64,000 nucleotides of DNA from Cellulomonas chitinilytica (GTDB taxonomy: Bacteria > Actinomycetota > Actinomycetes > Actinomycetales > Cellulomonadaceae), in the NCBI RefSeq assembly GCF_016862675.1, contig NZ_BONK01000001.1:310001-374000 (forward strand). The letters run 5' to 3'. The position numbers were made by a program, and so were the translations under genes. How positions within the stretch are numbered: position 1 is the first letter of the stretch; every line of letters starts with the position of its first letter. Shown piece by piece: positions 63,858 to 64,000 of the stretch. The notes beneath the pieces are model-generated. The model ran no database searches. It was given only the letters and a program-made list of their open reading frames with translations, and was not told where the DNA came from.

Positions 63858-64000
63858 GGGCCGGTCACAGCCGGGGCCTGCGCGGGCCCGGACCCGCGAG
63901 GCGGGCGCCGATCGCGCAGGTCGGCCGCAGGGCGTCACCCGTCCGGCCCACCCGCGAGCGCCCCGGTTGCTATCCTGGTCGTTTCACACGCCGCCCCGGT
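63858..64000. other. Right edge: intergenic DNA
   Basis: 143 bases with no gene. TATCCT at 63972 is a possible -10 box on the plus strand, but no start codon follows at a leaderless distance before the edge. In mycobacteria greA lies beyond mca here. Confidence 0.25.

Noticed and set aside
63966..63978. Promoter at the right edge for a gene beyond the window
   Set aside because: Only a -10-like TATCCT is visible with no start codon or -35 box inside the window.

Overview
Very GC-rich DNA with dense genes, frequent GTG/TTG starts and 1-4 base stop/start overlaps points to a high-GC actinobacterium. Two mycothiol enzymes (mshB, mca), a deazaflavin (F420)-type oxidoreductase, actinobacterial DapD, a PIN-PhoH2 protein and 7Fe ferredoxin FdxA support this. 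A Micrococcales member, most likely Cellulomonas-like, is my best guess; no rRNA or other species-level marker is present. From memory, two blocks follow the Mycobacterium tuberculosis order: typA, an LpqW-like lipoprotein, mshB, fdxA, dapC, dapD and dapE (Rv1165-Rv1202 region), and mca, hemolysin III, uppS, phoH2, fum, xseB/xseA, ispH and ychF (Rv1082-Rv1112 region). The window is therefore mostly old chromosomal backbone with accessory genes at the seams.

Layout. 1-5.4 kb: lysine/diaminopimelate genes (dapE and dapD divergent, dapC after fdxA), a lysozyme-fold-like membrane protein and citrate synthase. 5.5-9.4 kb: a short SH3-like protein and a 1169-residue VanW protein with a repetitive Pro/Ala/Glu arm. 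9.5-15.3 kb: flavin reductase, small membrane protein, mshB, typA and an LpqW-like lipoprotein. 15.4-22.9 kb: a peptide-type ABC importer (lipoprotein, two permeases, fused double ATPase) with a PH-domain membrane gene set in the opposite direction. 23-25.3 kb: F420-type oxidoreductase and sugar MFS porter. 25.3-30.9 kb: J-domain membrane protein and partner, then an accessory patch (three poorly known genes) around ychF and a secreted-effector-like cysteine hydrolase. 31-33.4 kb: ABC exporter. 33.5-39.3 kb: rmuC, ispH, xseA-xseB-pfkB. 39.3-43.8 kb: trehalose/maltose-type ABC importer. 43.9-49.5 kb: carbonic anhydrase, P-loop kinase, DUF2087 protein, fumC, 14-TM drug MFS and PadR regulator. 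49.7-57.7 kb: a four-gene FtsX-type ABC cassette. 57.7-64 kb: phoH2, uppS, hemolysin III, nitrilase-family amidase, small membrane protein, mca, DUF4307.

Functional links. dapC-dapD-dapE cover the succinylase branch to meso-diaminopimelate. fumC and gltA serve the TCA cycle; ispH and uppS feed polyprenyl carriers for the wall. MshB makes mycothiol and Mca clears its adducts. Two importers, one sugar porter and a PfkB kinase handle nutrient entry. PadR sits between the drug MFS and the FtsX cassette with a promoter palindrome that could control either.

What stands out: (i) two housekeeping genes, gltA and ychF, each have a second copy of their last 34-36 bases further downstream, still encoding the same C-terminus through synonymous changes; the ychF copy even has a different stop codon. 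These look like recombination scars. (ii) A Cys/His hydrolase-like protein carrying an LLALQxxAGN leader motif lies beside ychF, with a putative immunity-like DUF7832-type gene nearby. (iii) phoH2 has a structured leader with two overlapping small ORFs, possibly an antitoxin. (iv) Two perfect TTACG/CGTAA palindromes precede hemolysin III. (v) One FtsX-cassette ATPase carries an AbrB-like C-terminal domain. (vi) Several promoters have a -10 box only 6-8 nt from the start codon, predicting leaderless mRNAs. No tRNA, rRNA, CRISPR array, transposase or integrase was recognised.
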